From Chionis minor (Eukaryota; Chordata; Aves; Charadriiformes; Chionididae): a DNA stretch of 64,000 nucleotides. The notes below the pieces were generated by a model, which was given only the letters and a program-made list of their open reading frames with translations, ran no database searches and was not told the DNA's origin. Positions 11,601-23,083 of the stretch are shown piece after piece. The stretch spans positions 1 through 64,000 of the forward strand of contig VZSF01002046.1 in NCBI GenBank assembly GCA_013398295.1, written 5' to 3'. Both the position numbers and the translations under genes were made by a program. The stretch's first letter is position 1, and each line of letters starts with the position of its first letter.

Positions 11601-14600
11601 TGAGAGAGAACTTAATTATTTTTGCAAAGTGACCTGCTCATGGGAACAAGACTTGATAGCACTGTTTTCAACCTTGCTGAAGTGAATAGAATTGCTAGTA
11701 AAAAGCTGAAGTTAGATAAATTCAACCCCAGCTAATGTGTGGTTTTCTACAACAAAAGTAATGAAATACTGGCCCAACTTATAAGGCAGATGGCAAGCCT
11801 TGTCAATACTCAGTATTGCTTCAGAAACATATTTTTAGAGACATCTATGTCTTATTTAGAGGCAAAACAGAGAAGACGAAGGTAGAGAAATAAACTGCAT
11901 TGGTACAAGGTAGTGCCTGTTTTTGAAGGCAGAGCTGTGAATCCTGTCAAGGATTGTTGTCCCTATCCTGGGCCTTGAAGAGGAAGGGAAGTTATGTAAT
12001 CAACATACTGCAGTAGCGACTTTGTGCATCAATTGGGAAAATATATCTTTTTATTTTTTGACTGCAGCTCGTGAAAAATTATGGAGAGTTAGTATGTTGA
12101 AGAGAAGTAGGCATTGTTCTTTTGGTTCCAGGAGATCGACAGTATCAAACTGCCTTTTTTTTTTTTTTTGGCTAGTTTTGTTGTGGCTAAGTCTAGTTTT
12201 TTTGTCCTTTCCTGCAACAACATTGGTGTCACAGGGATGGCCACTAAATCCTTGTCACTTCAGAGCACCTTCATCTCTCCCGAGAAATTCTATGAGGTTA
12301 CTCTCAAATTGACAGTTGGTGTGCTACTCCTTTTCTACAAATTCAGAGTAATTTGATAGTTTTCAAAACATTTTGTTATGTCTGAAGCTCTTTTTCTTCC
12401 AGGCAATTCATCTCTTCTAGGAATTTTCTTTCTTAATGTTCTATTTTACTACTGATTTCAACAGTTTTAAATTCTGTGCAACTCAGTGGAAATATTCACT
12501 AAAGCAGCTCAAGTTAACCATATGTGTGAAAGCTGGTAGGATGAGTTTCAAATGCTAATACAAAAAAGGATATGAGGATGTTCTACGTTTTGAAGGGACA
12601 ATATTCTGTGCTGCCTTCCATAAGGAATAGCTGTTCTGGTCGATTTAATTTTTTTCAAGCTTAACACTATTTTTTACATCTCTCTCACATACCTCTCAAC
12701 TTTTTCTCAGGAGAAGATTTTCTTACACTTCAGGTTTATAGGAGCTGGTCTTGAGTTGTTTAAGCAGAGTGCAATGGCTTTGGAATGATCTCTGCGCTTG
12801 GAATAGTGATGCATCAAAAAGGGATAATGTGTCTGGAATAGGTATGAAAGAGGATTTGTAATGCTTTGAAAGAACAGGTGTGAGGTTTAGGGAAGTTTTC
12901 ACCAAATGAAAGAACTTCCAGATGTTTGCACAGTTGATATTGCTGACACTAGTCTTGACATAAGTAAAGAGGTTTCCTCTCTCAGATGGAATTATTTTTT
13001 GATCTCTTTGAGCCACAAAATAAGGTAGAACTAATTGATTCCTGATACTCTAATATTCAGTCTTTCCATGTTCTGAAGGCATTGTGTAGTTTTATCAGTT
13101 GTTTCCATTCATATTATGACTATTAATCTTTCTTTTCATAAATTATTGTTTAGCAAATACAATTGTAAAGTATGTGCCAGTCATTGGTGCAGAATACATT
13201 AAGCTACTGAAAGCACATCTTCTTAGTAGTTCACAAAAAACTGCTTTATTTTGTTGTATTTTATAGAGAAAATTTTCACTATAGTTGACCTCTAATAGAT
13301 TGCTTTTGATAAATTTTTTAACATACAGTAGAAACGGTAAGAAAATTTGAGATTACATTTGGATTCTAATTGGGCCTCTCCTGGAAGGTAAAAATAAAAA
13401 AATAGCATCATTTGCAAACTTGCAGTTTGATACCTGTAGTCCTGGAATAAGGAATCTGGAACTAAACTTGCAGCAATACTTCTCCTTTCCTTGAGATCTG
13501 TTGTAAGTCTAGTTTGCAAATCCAGCTGCAGAGAATCTAACAGTACTTTTCAAGACACCATTCCATTCACAACTCAGCAACCTTTGTCCAGTATCAGAGA
13601 AACCAGTTACCCCAGTCACAGTTTTACTTAGCCAAAGACTGAGATTTCCGGAATACAGTGGGTGTGGTTAGTTTAACATGAGACAGCCAGGGTTTGTGTT
13701 TAGAATATTAGTTAGATACTAATAAAATACAGTGCTGACTCTGAAAGACATGTTGTCTTGCCTATTGTAAAGACAACCAACTTCTCATGCAGGAAATTGT
13801 ACTTGTATTTGTTTCCCTTTTTCTTCCTTTATGGCCAAAAGAATAGTATGCATAAATACAACCAGTCACATGATAAAGTAATTGAAGGTCAGGTGTGATA
13901 TGTCTCTTGTATCCAGGATGAAGTTTTCGTTATTTTATTGTTGGTGTCATGCCCATAACCATAAGCAGCTTTACAAATTGACAGATTTATCATCTTGACA
14001 TGCAATTTTCTGTGTAACTTTTCCAAAGCTGTGGTTAAGCTGTGAAGATATTTCTATTTGGAAAAATAAACTGATTATGATGATGTACAGGTTTTTATAC
14101 TATATTCAAATTTTTCTTTTGAATTCTAATCTTGGTCTATGGTACTAAGGAGACTGGATTTGCTGCGTATGATAATAATGCTTAGTAGTTAAGAACAACT
14201 GGAGAAAAAGCCATGGTGTTGTATTGGTGGTGTTGAAAATACTGTTGTCTAGTTAATCCTTCAAAGTGTTGAAGCTTTGATGTATAGAATGCTTCTTTAG
14301 ACTGAAGTTATGAATTTAAAAGTTGGTAACACACCGCACATGGAAACAACAGCAGCATTATAAAACTAAGGTCTATGTGGTAAGCAGAAGAGGGGTGAAA
14401 TGGAGGACTGTCTAACCACAACCATGAAAACACAAGCAGTCAGGTTTGAAAATCAGTGGTGAAATATGACACAGGCAATTTGCCTTATAGATGATGAAAA
14501 CGGAGTAATTATTTTGAAATGGTTTTACAGGGAACTAGACATTTTACTTTTCAGAAAGACTGACTTCAGGGGACACTAAACTGTGTATAACTTAAAATAT

Positions 14601-14770
14601 TAGAGTCAACACAGAGCAATTGTGACAAGTTTGCAACTCTTCTCACATCAGTCTACTCTGAACTAAATTCACTGAACTAAAGAAGCATTGAATTATAAAG
14701 GAGAAATTTGCTTTATAAAAATAAGTATGGACTAGTAAAATAAGTTAATTAGCCATTATGAATGTTAGCT
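8692..14770. other. No gene or clear repeat recognised
   Basis: AT-rich sequence with isolated homopolymers (for example a T run at 9016-9029 and another near 12150-12170). Scattered frames of up to 105 codons (such as 10398-10715 plus) show no domain or motif I can name. Confidence 0.5.
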
Positions 14771-15229
14771 GAAACAGCTCCAGGGGAAGAACACCTTTGG
14801 TCAGAGGCTTGTCAACCTTGTGAAAGAGGGCTTTAAACTAAACTTGCCAGGGAAGGGAAACCAGAATCCATCCCACTCCTATCAATATGATGCTGATACC
14901 AGTAGTAGAGGCGCAAAACCTTGACATGGGTTGTGGGTCAGTAGGAGTGTATATGGAGTGCAGCTGAAAGGAAAAATACTCACTCCAAATAGTGAGGGGC
15001 CCAATTTTAATGCCTCCATGCAAACACACGTAGCATGGGGAACAAACAAGAGGGGTTAGAGATGTGTGCACACCTGCAAGAGTATGATCTAATTGGTATC
15101 ACAGATACATGCTGGGATGGCTTCAATGACTGCAGTGTTGAAGTGGAAGGATACAGACTCTTCAGGAAGGATGGGTAAGAGAGGTGAGGAGGGGCTCTCA
15201 GCCTCTATGTCAAGGACCATCTGGAGTGC

Positions 15230-15856
15230 ATGGAGCTCTGCCTGGGGATGGATGAGGAGCCAATTGAGAGCTTATGGGTCAAGATTAAAGGGAGGGCAGG
15301 GACAGTTGATGTTACAGTGGGGGTCTGCTGCAGGCCACCTGACCAGGAAGACCGAGTGGATAAGGGCCTCTATAACCAGATAGGACCAGCTTCACATTCA
15401 CAAGCCCTGGTCCTAATGGGGCCCTTCAACCACCCTGATATCTGTTGGAAGGGCAACACAGCAGGGCATAAGCAATCCAGGATTTTCCTGGAATGTGTCA
15501 ACAATTTCCTTCTCCAAGTGACAGAAAAGCCATCAAGGAGAGGTGCCATGCTGGACCGTGTTCTTGCCAACAAGGAGGGGCTGGTGAGGAATGTGAAGCT
15601 AATGTGCAGCCTTGGCTGCAGTGACCATGAGATGGTGGAGTTCGAGATCCTTAGGGTGGCAAGGAGGGCACACAGTAAGATTGCTACCCTGGACTTCAGG
15701 AGAACAGACTGGTCTCTTCAGGGATCTGCTTGGGATAGAGCTGTGGAGGGAAGAAGGGCCCAACGAAGCTGGATAATATTCAAGGACCACCTCTGCCAAG
15801 CTAAGGAGCAATCCAACAAAGAGGAAGTCAGGCAAAACGGCAGGAGGACTGCATGA
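15230..15856 (+). pseudogene. CR1 ORF2 endonuclease domain remnant (208 codons)
   Basis: C-terminal two-thirds of the CR1 endonuclease, the enzyme that nicks target DNA for target-primed reverse transcription. Visible family motifs are ESLWVKIKG near residue 13, CRPPDQED near 34, the FNHPDICW segment near 68, and SDHEMVEF near 130, whose His is a catalytic residue. The Asp that normally precedes FNHPD is Pro here (GPFNHPD), which should abolish activity. The N-terminal part lies upstream in another frame (about 15090-15230), so a frameshift separates the two. The frame ends at a TGA at 15854-15856, just before the linker to reverse transcriptase. Confidence 0.85.
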
Positions 15857-16121
15857 ATGAACAAGGAGATCCTGGACAATCTCAAACACAAAAAGGAAGC
15901 CTAACAAGGGTGGAAGCAGGGACAGGTAGCCTGGGAGGAATACAGAGAAATTGCCTGAGCAGCTCAGGATCAGGTCAGGAAAGCTAAAGCCCACATAGAG
16001 CTAAATCTGGTCAGGAATATCAAGGGCAACAAGAAAGCCTTCTATAGGTATGTCAGAGACAAAAGGAAGACTAGGGAAGATGCAGGCCCACTCAGGAAGA
16101 AAATGGGAGACCTGGTCACCC

Positions 16122-17525
16122 AAAAATGGAAAAGGCTGAGGTCCTCAATGACTTATTTTCCTCAGTCTTCAATGGTAAAGGCTCTGACCACACTGACCAA
16201 GCTGCAGAAGGTAAAGGCAGGGACTGGGAGGATGAGGTACTGCCCACTGTAAGAGAAGACCAGGTCCAAGAACAACTAAGGGCAAGACCATGGGATCTGA
16301 TGAGATTCATCCATGGGTCCTAAGAGAATTGGTGGATGAAGTTGCCAAGCCACTATCCATCATATCTGAGAAGTCATGGCAATGTGGTGAAGCTCCCGCT
16401 GACTGTAAAAGGGGAAACATAGCCCCCATTTTCAAAAAGGGTAAAAAAGAAGACCCAGGGAACTACAGACTGGTTAGTCTCACCTCTGTGCCCGACCAGA
16501 TCATGGAGCAGATCCTCCTGGAAACTCTGCTTATGAACAGGGAAAATAAGGAGGTGATTGGTGACAGCAAATGTGGTTTCACCAAGGGCAAATTATGCCT
16601 GACAAATTTGGTGGCCTTCTAATGATGAGCTAACAGCATTGCTGGATAAGGGGAAAGAAACAGGTATCATCTACCTGGACTTCTGCAAGCCATTTGACAC
16701 TGTTCCACATGCCATCCAGCTGTGTGGACTGGTCGACACGCTGGACGGAGGGGATGCCATCCAGAGGGACCTGGACAGGCTTGAAAGGTGGGCCTGTGCC
16801 AACCTCATGATGTTTACTGAAGANAAAATGGAAAAGGCTGAGGTCCTCAATGACTTATTTTCCTCAGTCTTCAATGGTAAAGGCTCTGACCACACTGACC
16901 AAGCTGCAGAAGGTAAAGGCAGGGACTGGGAGGATGAGGTACTGCCCACTGTAAGAGAAGACCAGGTCCAAGAACAACTAAGGGCAAGACCATGGGATCT
17001 GATGAGATTCATCCATGGGTCCTAAGAGAATTGGTGGATGAAGTTGCCAAGCCACTATCCATCATATCTGAGAAGTCATGGCAATGTGGTGAAGCTCCCG
17101 CTGACTGTAAAAGGGGAAACATAGCCCCCATTTTCAAAAAGGGTAAAAAAGAAGACCCAGGGAACTACAGACTGGTTAGTCTCACCTCTGTGCCCGACCA
17201 GATCATGGAGCAGATCCTCCTGGAAACTCTGCTTATGAACAGGGAAAATAAGGAGGTGATTGGTGACAGCAAATGTGGTTTCACCAAGGGCAAATTATGC
17301 CTGACAAATTTGGTGGCCTTCTAATGATGAGCTAACAGCATTGCTGGATAAGGGGAAAGAAACAGGTATCATCTACCTGGACTTCTGCAAGCCATTTGAC
17401 ACTGTTCCACATGCCATCCAGCTGTGTGGACTGGTCGACACGCTGGACGGAGGGGATGCCATCCAGAGGGACCTGGACAGGCTTGAAAGGTGGGCCTGTG
17501 CCAACCTCATGATGTTTACTGAAGA
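16122..17525 (+). repeat. Exact 702-bp tandem duplication inside the CR1, N at the junction
   Basis: Unit 1 is 16122-16823 and unit 2 is 16824-17525. Unit 2 begins with the only N in the window (16824, expected A). Every base I compared between the units is the same, including the RT-core deletion and the stop codons. The length is a multiple of three, so reading frames continue in register. Exact identity together with an ambiguous base at the junction suggests an assembly or gap-filling artefact; a very recent real duplication is the alternative. Confidence 0.92.
16126..16622 (+). pseudogene. CR1 reverse transcriptase N-terminal remnant, first copy
   Basis: Encodes the linker and first RT blocks in two shifted frames. 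Motifs include [11 protein letters not shown], the [13 protein letters not shown] block of early RT (RT motif 1-2 region) and [13 protein letters not shown] stop at 16620-16622 ends the second frame, and the next frame (16639 onwards) carries YLDFCKPFDTVPH, equivalent to RT motif A, before the deletion. The same sequence recurs base for base 702 bp downstream. Confidence 0.85.
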
Positions 17526-17529
17526 ATAA
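17341..17529 (+). pseudogene. CR1 RT remnant across the core deletion, second copy
   Basis: A 62-codon frame joins the RT motif-A segment (DFCKPFDTVPH) directly to [20 protein letters not shown], which lies after the catalytic box in intact CR1. The junction is near 17411-17424. The following frames (17552-17781) carry the later conserved block with [13 protein letters not shown]. Confidence 0.8.
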
Positions 17530-17574
17530 GGCCAAGTGCGAGTTCCTGCACATGGGTTGTGGCAATCGCATGCC

Positions 17575-18085
17575 CAAATACAGGCTGGGGAGAGAATGGA
17601 TTGAGAGCAGCCCTGAAGAGAGGGACTTGGGGGTGTTGGTGGATGAGAAGCTTAACGTGATGCAGCAATGTGCACTTGCAGCCTGGAAAGACAACTGTAT
17701 CCTGGGCTGCATCAAAAGAAGTATGGCCAGCAGGTCAAGACAGGGGATTCTGGCCTCTACTCTGCTCTTGTAAGACCCCACTTGGAATACTGTGTCCAGA
17801 TCTCTAGCCCCAGTATACGAAAGACACGGACCTGTTGCAATAGGTCCAGAGGAGGGCTATGAAAGTGATGAGAGGGCTGGAGCACCTCTCCTATGAAGAC
17901 AGGCTGAGAGAGCTGGGGTTGTTCAGCCTGGAGAAGAGAAGGCTCTGGGGAGACCTTATAGCAGCTTTCTAGTATCTGAAGGGAGCCTACAAGAAAGCTG
18001 GAGAGGGACTTTCTACAGGGGCTTGTAGTGACAGGACGAGGGGTAATGGCTTCAAGCTGGAAGAGGGTAGATTTAGATTAGACCT
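17575..18085 (+). repeat. 511-bp block identical to 35078-35588
   Basis: Base-for-base identity with the second large CR1 at an offset of 17,503. Immediately before 17575 and after 18085 the two CR1 copies differ at roughly one base in eight, including small indels. The block covers the C-terminal RT region and the start of the 3' part. Confidence 0.9.
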
Positions 18086-18275
18086 TGGGAAAAAATTTTT
18101 CACTCTGAGGGTGGTGAAGCACTGGAGCAGGTTATCCCCTCCCTGGAAGTGTTCAAGACCAGGTTGGATGAGGTTTTGAGTGATCTGGGCTAGTGGGAGT
18201 GTCCTTGCCCATGGCAGGGGAGTTGAAATGAGGTGATCTTTAAGCTCCTTTCCAACCTAAATCATTCTTTGACTT

Positions 18276-18639
18276 TATTGTTATACTGACTACTTTTCAG
18301 TGACACTTGAGGAGATGTCTTTTGTTCTGGATCTTTTTTTTCTTGGGCACTGGGCAGGGTGAAGAAATCCTGCAGACTGAACCAAGCTCCTGATGAAAGG
18401 GGAATGGAAAAGTTCAGGGAGGAAGGCTGAAACATGACAAGGGTGTTTTAAATGCATGAACCCAGACAGCTGGGGGTGCGAACAAGTTGAGCCATCCATT
18501 TCTCCTATTTATCCCTTTCTGGATGAGAGAAGGTAAGAAATGGCAATTCTGCTTATCATTAAAGTTATGGTAGATTTTAGAATATGCTATTACAGGTCAC
18601 TTCTTTGGAAGCCACGCAAAGTCAGCATCATCAGAAGCT
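18276..18639. other. No gene recognised
   Basis: Short stretch between two CR1 pieces with no recognisable motif. Confidence 0.5.
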
Positions 18640-18801
18640 GTAGAGGTCCCATCCCTGGAGGTGTCCAAGGCCAGGCTGGACGGGGCTTTGAGCAACCTGG
18701 TCTAGTGGGAGGTGTCCCTGCCAATGACAGGGGGTTGGAACTAGATGATCTTTAAGGTCCCTTCCAACCTAAACCATTCGATGATTTGGTGATTTGATGA
18801 T
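18640..18801 (+). mobile_element. CR1 3' end fragment
   Basis: About 160 bases matching the CR1 3' end: the block encoding the SLEVFKARLDG-like C-terminus, then the GGTCCCTTCCAACC region, and a short terminal repeat (ATGATTTGGTGATTTGATGATT, split as ATGATTTGGTG and ATTTGATGATT). It is 5' truncated, as is usual for CR1. Confidence 0.88.
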
Positions 18802-20785
18802 TCACTCTTATGCTAGGTAGTCACAACTTTCAAAGAAATCATGGGTGAGAATTAACCCTGCCTTTTCAGCCTCTCAGGTAATGCTAACTATAATTGCCTC
18901 TCAGGTAATCTCTAACTGTAGCTTGAAGTAAATTGCTCTGTGGATGAACAGAGGGCTCGATTCTTCTAGGTTGTCAACCTAGCACCCTTCCCAAGTCACT
19001 TAAATAGAAAACAAAGAAATCTAATAGCTGCAAGACCTGATAAAGTGCTATCTAAAATGGGAGACCCAGAGGACTGCAAGTATGATTTAGTGAGAAAAAT
19101 ATCATTCTCATCATGTTAACTCTGTTACTGTCAAGGTAGGAAAAAGTAAGAGCATAAGAACACTTTAAAAAGAATAAAACAATCAAATACCCTAATCTGA
19201 GAACCAGTCTCTTTTTTGTTCCTGTTGATACAGAAACTTTGATATAAAAATCAATGTTCAGAATAGGCTGATGTAAGGTCAGAAGTATTTACTAGCCTAG
19301 ATGACTTCCTGTATCTGTACCCATAGGATGTATATATGGCTGTAAAACAAGACAAAGAAAATTCCAGCTACCCATAAAAATGCTGAGTTGGCTTTATACA
19401 TATTATCAGTGGTGGTACAGGAAGAATAAAATCCTTCCACAAAAGGAATGCATAGTTCAAGTTAGAAAGTATAGTGAACCATGTTTTACTTTGTGATAAA
19501 GCAGATAACCCAGTTTACTAACATGAAGCTACTTCTCTAATCCCATTGCACTTTTTTCGGTCCAGGTTACAAATGGAAGGACTATTGGGCTCAGTTCTAG
19601 AACATGGCAGGCAGTGGACCTTCACCTTCTGTTTCCTAAATGTGATGCATCTGAGAGCTGGTAAGGTTGTAGCTTAGTCACTTCAATATATAGACTTCCG
19701 AGACAAAGTACAAATGATCCAGTGCTAATGTGCCTGTGAAAGGGTATAAAGGTGCTTAAATTTAGGATCCAAGGTTAATGTCCAGCAAACTGATGAAATA
19801 AACTGACTATCCTTGAAAAGTAATTCACTTAATTGTTTTAAGCTCTCAATCCTGTCAACACTTGCCTTATTCAAAATTGATAAAAATGTTGGAAGTGTTC
19901 AGTTCATTTAGTATAACGAATACTAGTCCTCTACTGATTTATAGAGAGAATAATTTAAAAGAACTGACTTTTTGGTATTGCAGCATTCTAATAAAAGGGA
20001 ATTTAAACTGATAGCGGATTCACTACTAAATGGTTAGAAAGCCTTGCAAAGAGCAAAAAGACAAAATGGCTTACCTGAATCCATTTAGATCTTTATCTTT
20101 CTACTTCCATCTTTCTCTAAACCATGCTAAAATTTACTTTAAGTTTGGATAGGTATAGCAAATCTTTCCTAGCTATTTTGTCTTTAGTCAGCACCACTTA
20201 ACCTTTCTGTTAGTGTGACCAGTTTCTTCAAGCCTGATAACAAAATAAAAAGTTCAACTCTATGAATATAAAAATATGAATTTAAGTTAATCTATTTAGG
20301 GTACTTATTTTAGGCAGCTAAGTTTAAAAGTTGATTTAATCTTTTCCCTTTAAGGCCTAATTCAGATATCTGTTGTTTGCTGGAATTATACTGGCTTCAT
20401 ATCACTCAAATTAGATCAGAATCAGACTAATCAGCTTTTGAAAAGAAAAGTTTTTTTTCCTTGCATACAGGGTTCCAATACACTGTTGTACCAGCATAAA
20501 TGAGAAAAACTGAATATTATAAGGATGCCTGGAATGACTTAATACAGGTGTAATTCCTAAGACCAAAATTTTTCAATGATTGGAAATATTTTGAGCAGCA
20601 CTTTCAGCTTCTGTTTGTTTATACCTGTATAGCTTTGTAATTATGCTAATATATGACTACACCAGCATTTAAAGGACTACAGCAACACTTATGTAGTTAA
20701 AAGAAATTTTATAATGGGACAAAGGAACAGTAAATAGGTAGTCTACATATTTCAAGGATTCTTTTCTATTGCTCTTTTTTCTTAG
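18802..20785. other. No gene or clear repeat recognised
   Basis: AT-rich. A minor direct repeat of GCCTCTCAGGTAAT occurs at about 18870 and 18896. Nothing else stands out. Confidence 0.5.
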
Positions 20786-20961
20786 ACCAAAATGGCCTTA
20801 TTCCCCAAGATTAGCTAAGAGACTGCTGAAGGGAGACAAGCTCTTGCATGAAGTCCTGAAGATCAAAATTATATGGAAGATCCTCTCAGAATTGCAGTCA
20901 CAGTTGTACAGAAAGAGTTCTTGGTTTGATAATTCCTCTAAGTTTTGTGCCGATAAATAAA
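20786..20961 (+). other. Weak candidate terminal exon
   Basis: A pyrimidine-rich tract ending in CTTAG (20767-20785) precedes a frame open to TAA at 20958-20960, where AATAAA overlaps the stop. Acceptor, open frame and polyadenylation signal together resemble a 3' exon or a lncRNA end. The peptide (basic, Leu/Lys-rich) matches no family I know, and each element is common by chance. Confidence 0.15.
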
Positions 20962-21148
20962 ATGCTTTGCAGAAGAGACTGGTGGGTTTTTTTTTTTAAT
21001 GACACCAAATTTTTATTGGGTTAGAGACACCAGCGACCACCAGTTTTAAGTTACAGGAAACATGCCTTTTGTGTATATACTGACAGATCCTTTTATTTTT
21101 TTTAACCCATTTCGAAGAATTATAAATTCCTTATGCCAGGTAATGACG

Positions 21149-21943
21149 CTGTGGAATTTGGATAATGAGGTAAATTCTCTGTACTCAAAGAACAATTAAG
21201 ACTGGCCTTACTATCTCTTGTGCAAGCCAGAGGAGTGGAGATTTGCCTGGCCAGCTTAGGATGCAGGTAAGGAGGGGGCCCTGTGTAGGCAGGACAGCCC
21301 TGCTTTTTACCAGTGAAGACAAGATAACAGAAACTTGTGTAGTTCTTTGTTCTTTGAAGGCTAGTGTGCCTGATGACTGACCTCTGCCTCATTACCTGTG
21401 AAATGCATATTAAAGCTGACAACCTTGTATATGCTAATGAAGATTCTAGAGATCAAGCTAAACATATATGACTATAACAATAGTCTCTCCACCCAAATCA
21501 TACTATACATCACCTAGGGGAGGGAAACCTCGTAATTTGGGGGATAAAAAGATGGAGAAGATGACTGCCAAATTGGGAGAGAAGAATCTTGATACCTGAT
21601 GGACCAGTCGACAGGATGCGTTCCCTTCCTCCACCCCAGGCAGGGTCGCCTTCTTGGGTAAGCGCTGCACTTTTCACACTCTGGTGAACGTTACCCCGGA
21701 TGGTTTTTTGTTTTTTTTTTTTTTGCTAGCAATGTTAACCTTAAGTAGTAGTGCTATTCTAGTCACTGAATTTATCAATGGCAATCTTGAATCTGTTCTG
21801 TCACTCTCAATAAATAACTGATTTCTGTTTTTATGAATCTGACTCAGTGAAAGTCCTTTGCTGGGATTCTGATGGAAGAATCAGTGAAAGTCTTTTGCTG
21901 GGACTCGAACAGAGAAATCAGTGAAAGTCCTGGGATTCTGACA
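21149..21943 (+). repeat. LTR-like block (plus strand)
   Basis: Shows a TATA-like GGATAAAAAG near 21541-21550, AATAAA near 21810-21815 and an end in TGACA at 21939-21943. GC-richer sequence lies between (about 21600-21700). This is the order expected of an LTR. The left edge is placed at a TG at 21149 and is uncertain. No primer-binding site or coding region follows. Confidence 0.4.
21843..21943 (+). repeat. Three tandem ~35-bp units
   Basis: Units begin TCAGTGAAAGTC and contain TGCTGGGA(T/C)TC. The first two are complete and the third lacks the TTTGCT part. They lie at the end of the LTR-like block, after its polyadenylation signal. Confidence 0.85.
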
Positions 21944-22739
21944 GATGAATATCGAAACTACATTCCTTTTTAACATGACAGATGCTGAAGAAGTTTTAGT
22001 CAGATACTGGTATAAAACATCGGATTTTCCTTGTACATTTTGCATGGGACTTCCATACAAGTGTGAGTACCTTAAAAGCCCTCTTGACTTTCAGTGAAAA
22101 AAACCCCTTCTCTGCATTTATTAAAAAATGGGATTCTGGTCCTCATTATCAAACATTCATGAGCATTTATTCTTGAATCTGTATGATTAAAGTTATTTAA
22201 TAATAGGATTCTAGAAACAGGGTAGAAACCTGATTACATATGGAGAGGTATTTGTAAAATGAGCGATATCATGAATTATAAATTAATCCAATCTAATTCC
22301 TGAATGTAATATATTTTCTAGTTATGCAGATCGGAGAAACATATCTAAGACTCATTGTCAAGTTGTCTCTCTACAGAGAGCCTAAATCTTGCACTACTGT
22401 TGTATCTGAGTTACAGTTCTAGGAATTAACCAAACTCAGTCTTTAATGGGACCTCACCTCCATGCTTCTTCTACTTCCACCGATTACTCTTATTGTTCTG
22501 AGACATAAACTGACAACTGAAATAATAAAACAGTCTAGCAGAGGCTGATAAGCTTGCTATATAGAATTCTTACTTACTTGGATGTTTTGTCTGACTTATG
22601 AAGTTGTTTACAGAACACTTCATGGAAGTATATATATATTATATTCTTCCTAATATATAAGCTTATCAGCAAGTGTTCTCATGATTTTTTTGTCAGAATG
22701 ACTGTTTCTGTTCCAGGAAGTCATAGGGTTGTATTCATA
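21944..22739. other. No gene recognised
   Basis: AT-rich, with a small ATATATATAT-type run near 22630-22645. No motif recognised. Confidence 0.5.
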
Positions 22740-23083
22740 CGTGGTGAGCAGTGACAAGTGTTCCTCAGGGTTTGGTACTGGGACTGTTATTGTTTAACGT
22801 CTTTGTTGGCAACATGGATGTTGCGATTGAGTGCACCCTCAGCAAGTTTGCTAATGACACCAAGCTGTGTGGTGTGGTTGACATGCTGGAGGGAAGGGAT
22901 GTCATCCAGAGGGACCTGGACAGTCTTGAGAGATGGGCCTGTGCAAATGTCATGAAGTTCAACAAGGCCAAGTGCAAGGTCCTCCATGTGGGTCAGGGCA
23001 ATCCCATGCACAAATATGGGCTGGATGGAAAATGGATTAAGAGTATCCCTGAAGAGAGGGACTTGGAAGTGTTTGTGGATGAG
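22740..23083 (+). mobile_element. CR1 fragment spanning the RT catalytic box region
   Basis: One open frame (22751-23140) matches the CR1 RT from the VPQG motif through the catalytic box to the VDE segment near 23080. The box reads FANDTKLCG rather than FADDTKLCG, so one catalytic Asp is lost. The fragment is truncated at both ends and lacks the CR1 3' terminus, unlike a normal 5'-truncated insertion. That implies a later deletion. Confidence 0.88.

Larger units (their letters stand above)
14771..18275 (+). mobile_element. CR1 LINE, long but defective, with an internal tandem duplication
   Basis: Plus-strand CR1 non-LTR retrotransposon. In order it holds sequence upstream of ORF2, the apurinic-type endonuclease (about 15090-15860), a linker, the start of reverse transcriptase, the region after the RT core (from about 16722 and again from 17424) and the CR1 3' end near 18275. 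The frame is broken by stops and shifts. The RT core that should contain the catalytic F/YADD box is deleted: the DTVPH motif joins directly to sequence that normally follows that box. Bases 16122-16823 are repeated exactly at 16824-17525. From 17575 to 18085 it is identical to the CR1 at 34491-35800. It cannot encode an active RT. Confidence 0.92.

Noticed and set aside
15599..15994. 131-codon minus-strand frame
   Set aside because: Antisense shadow of the CR1 endonuclease.
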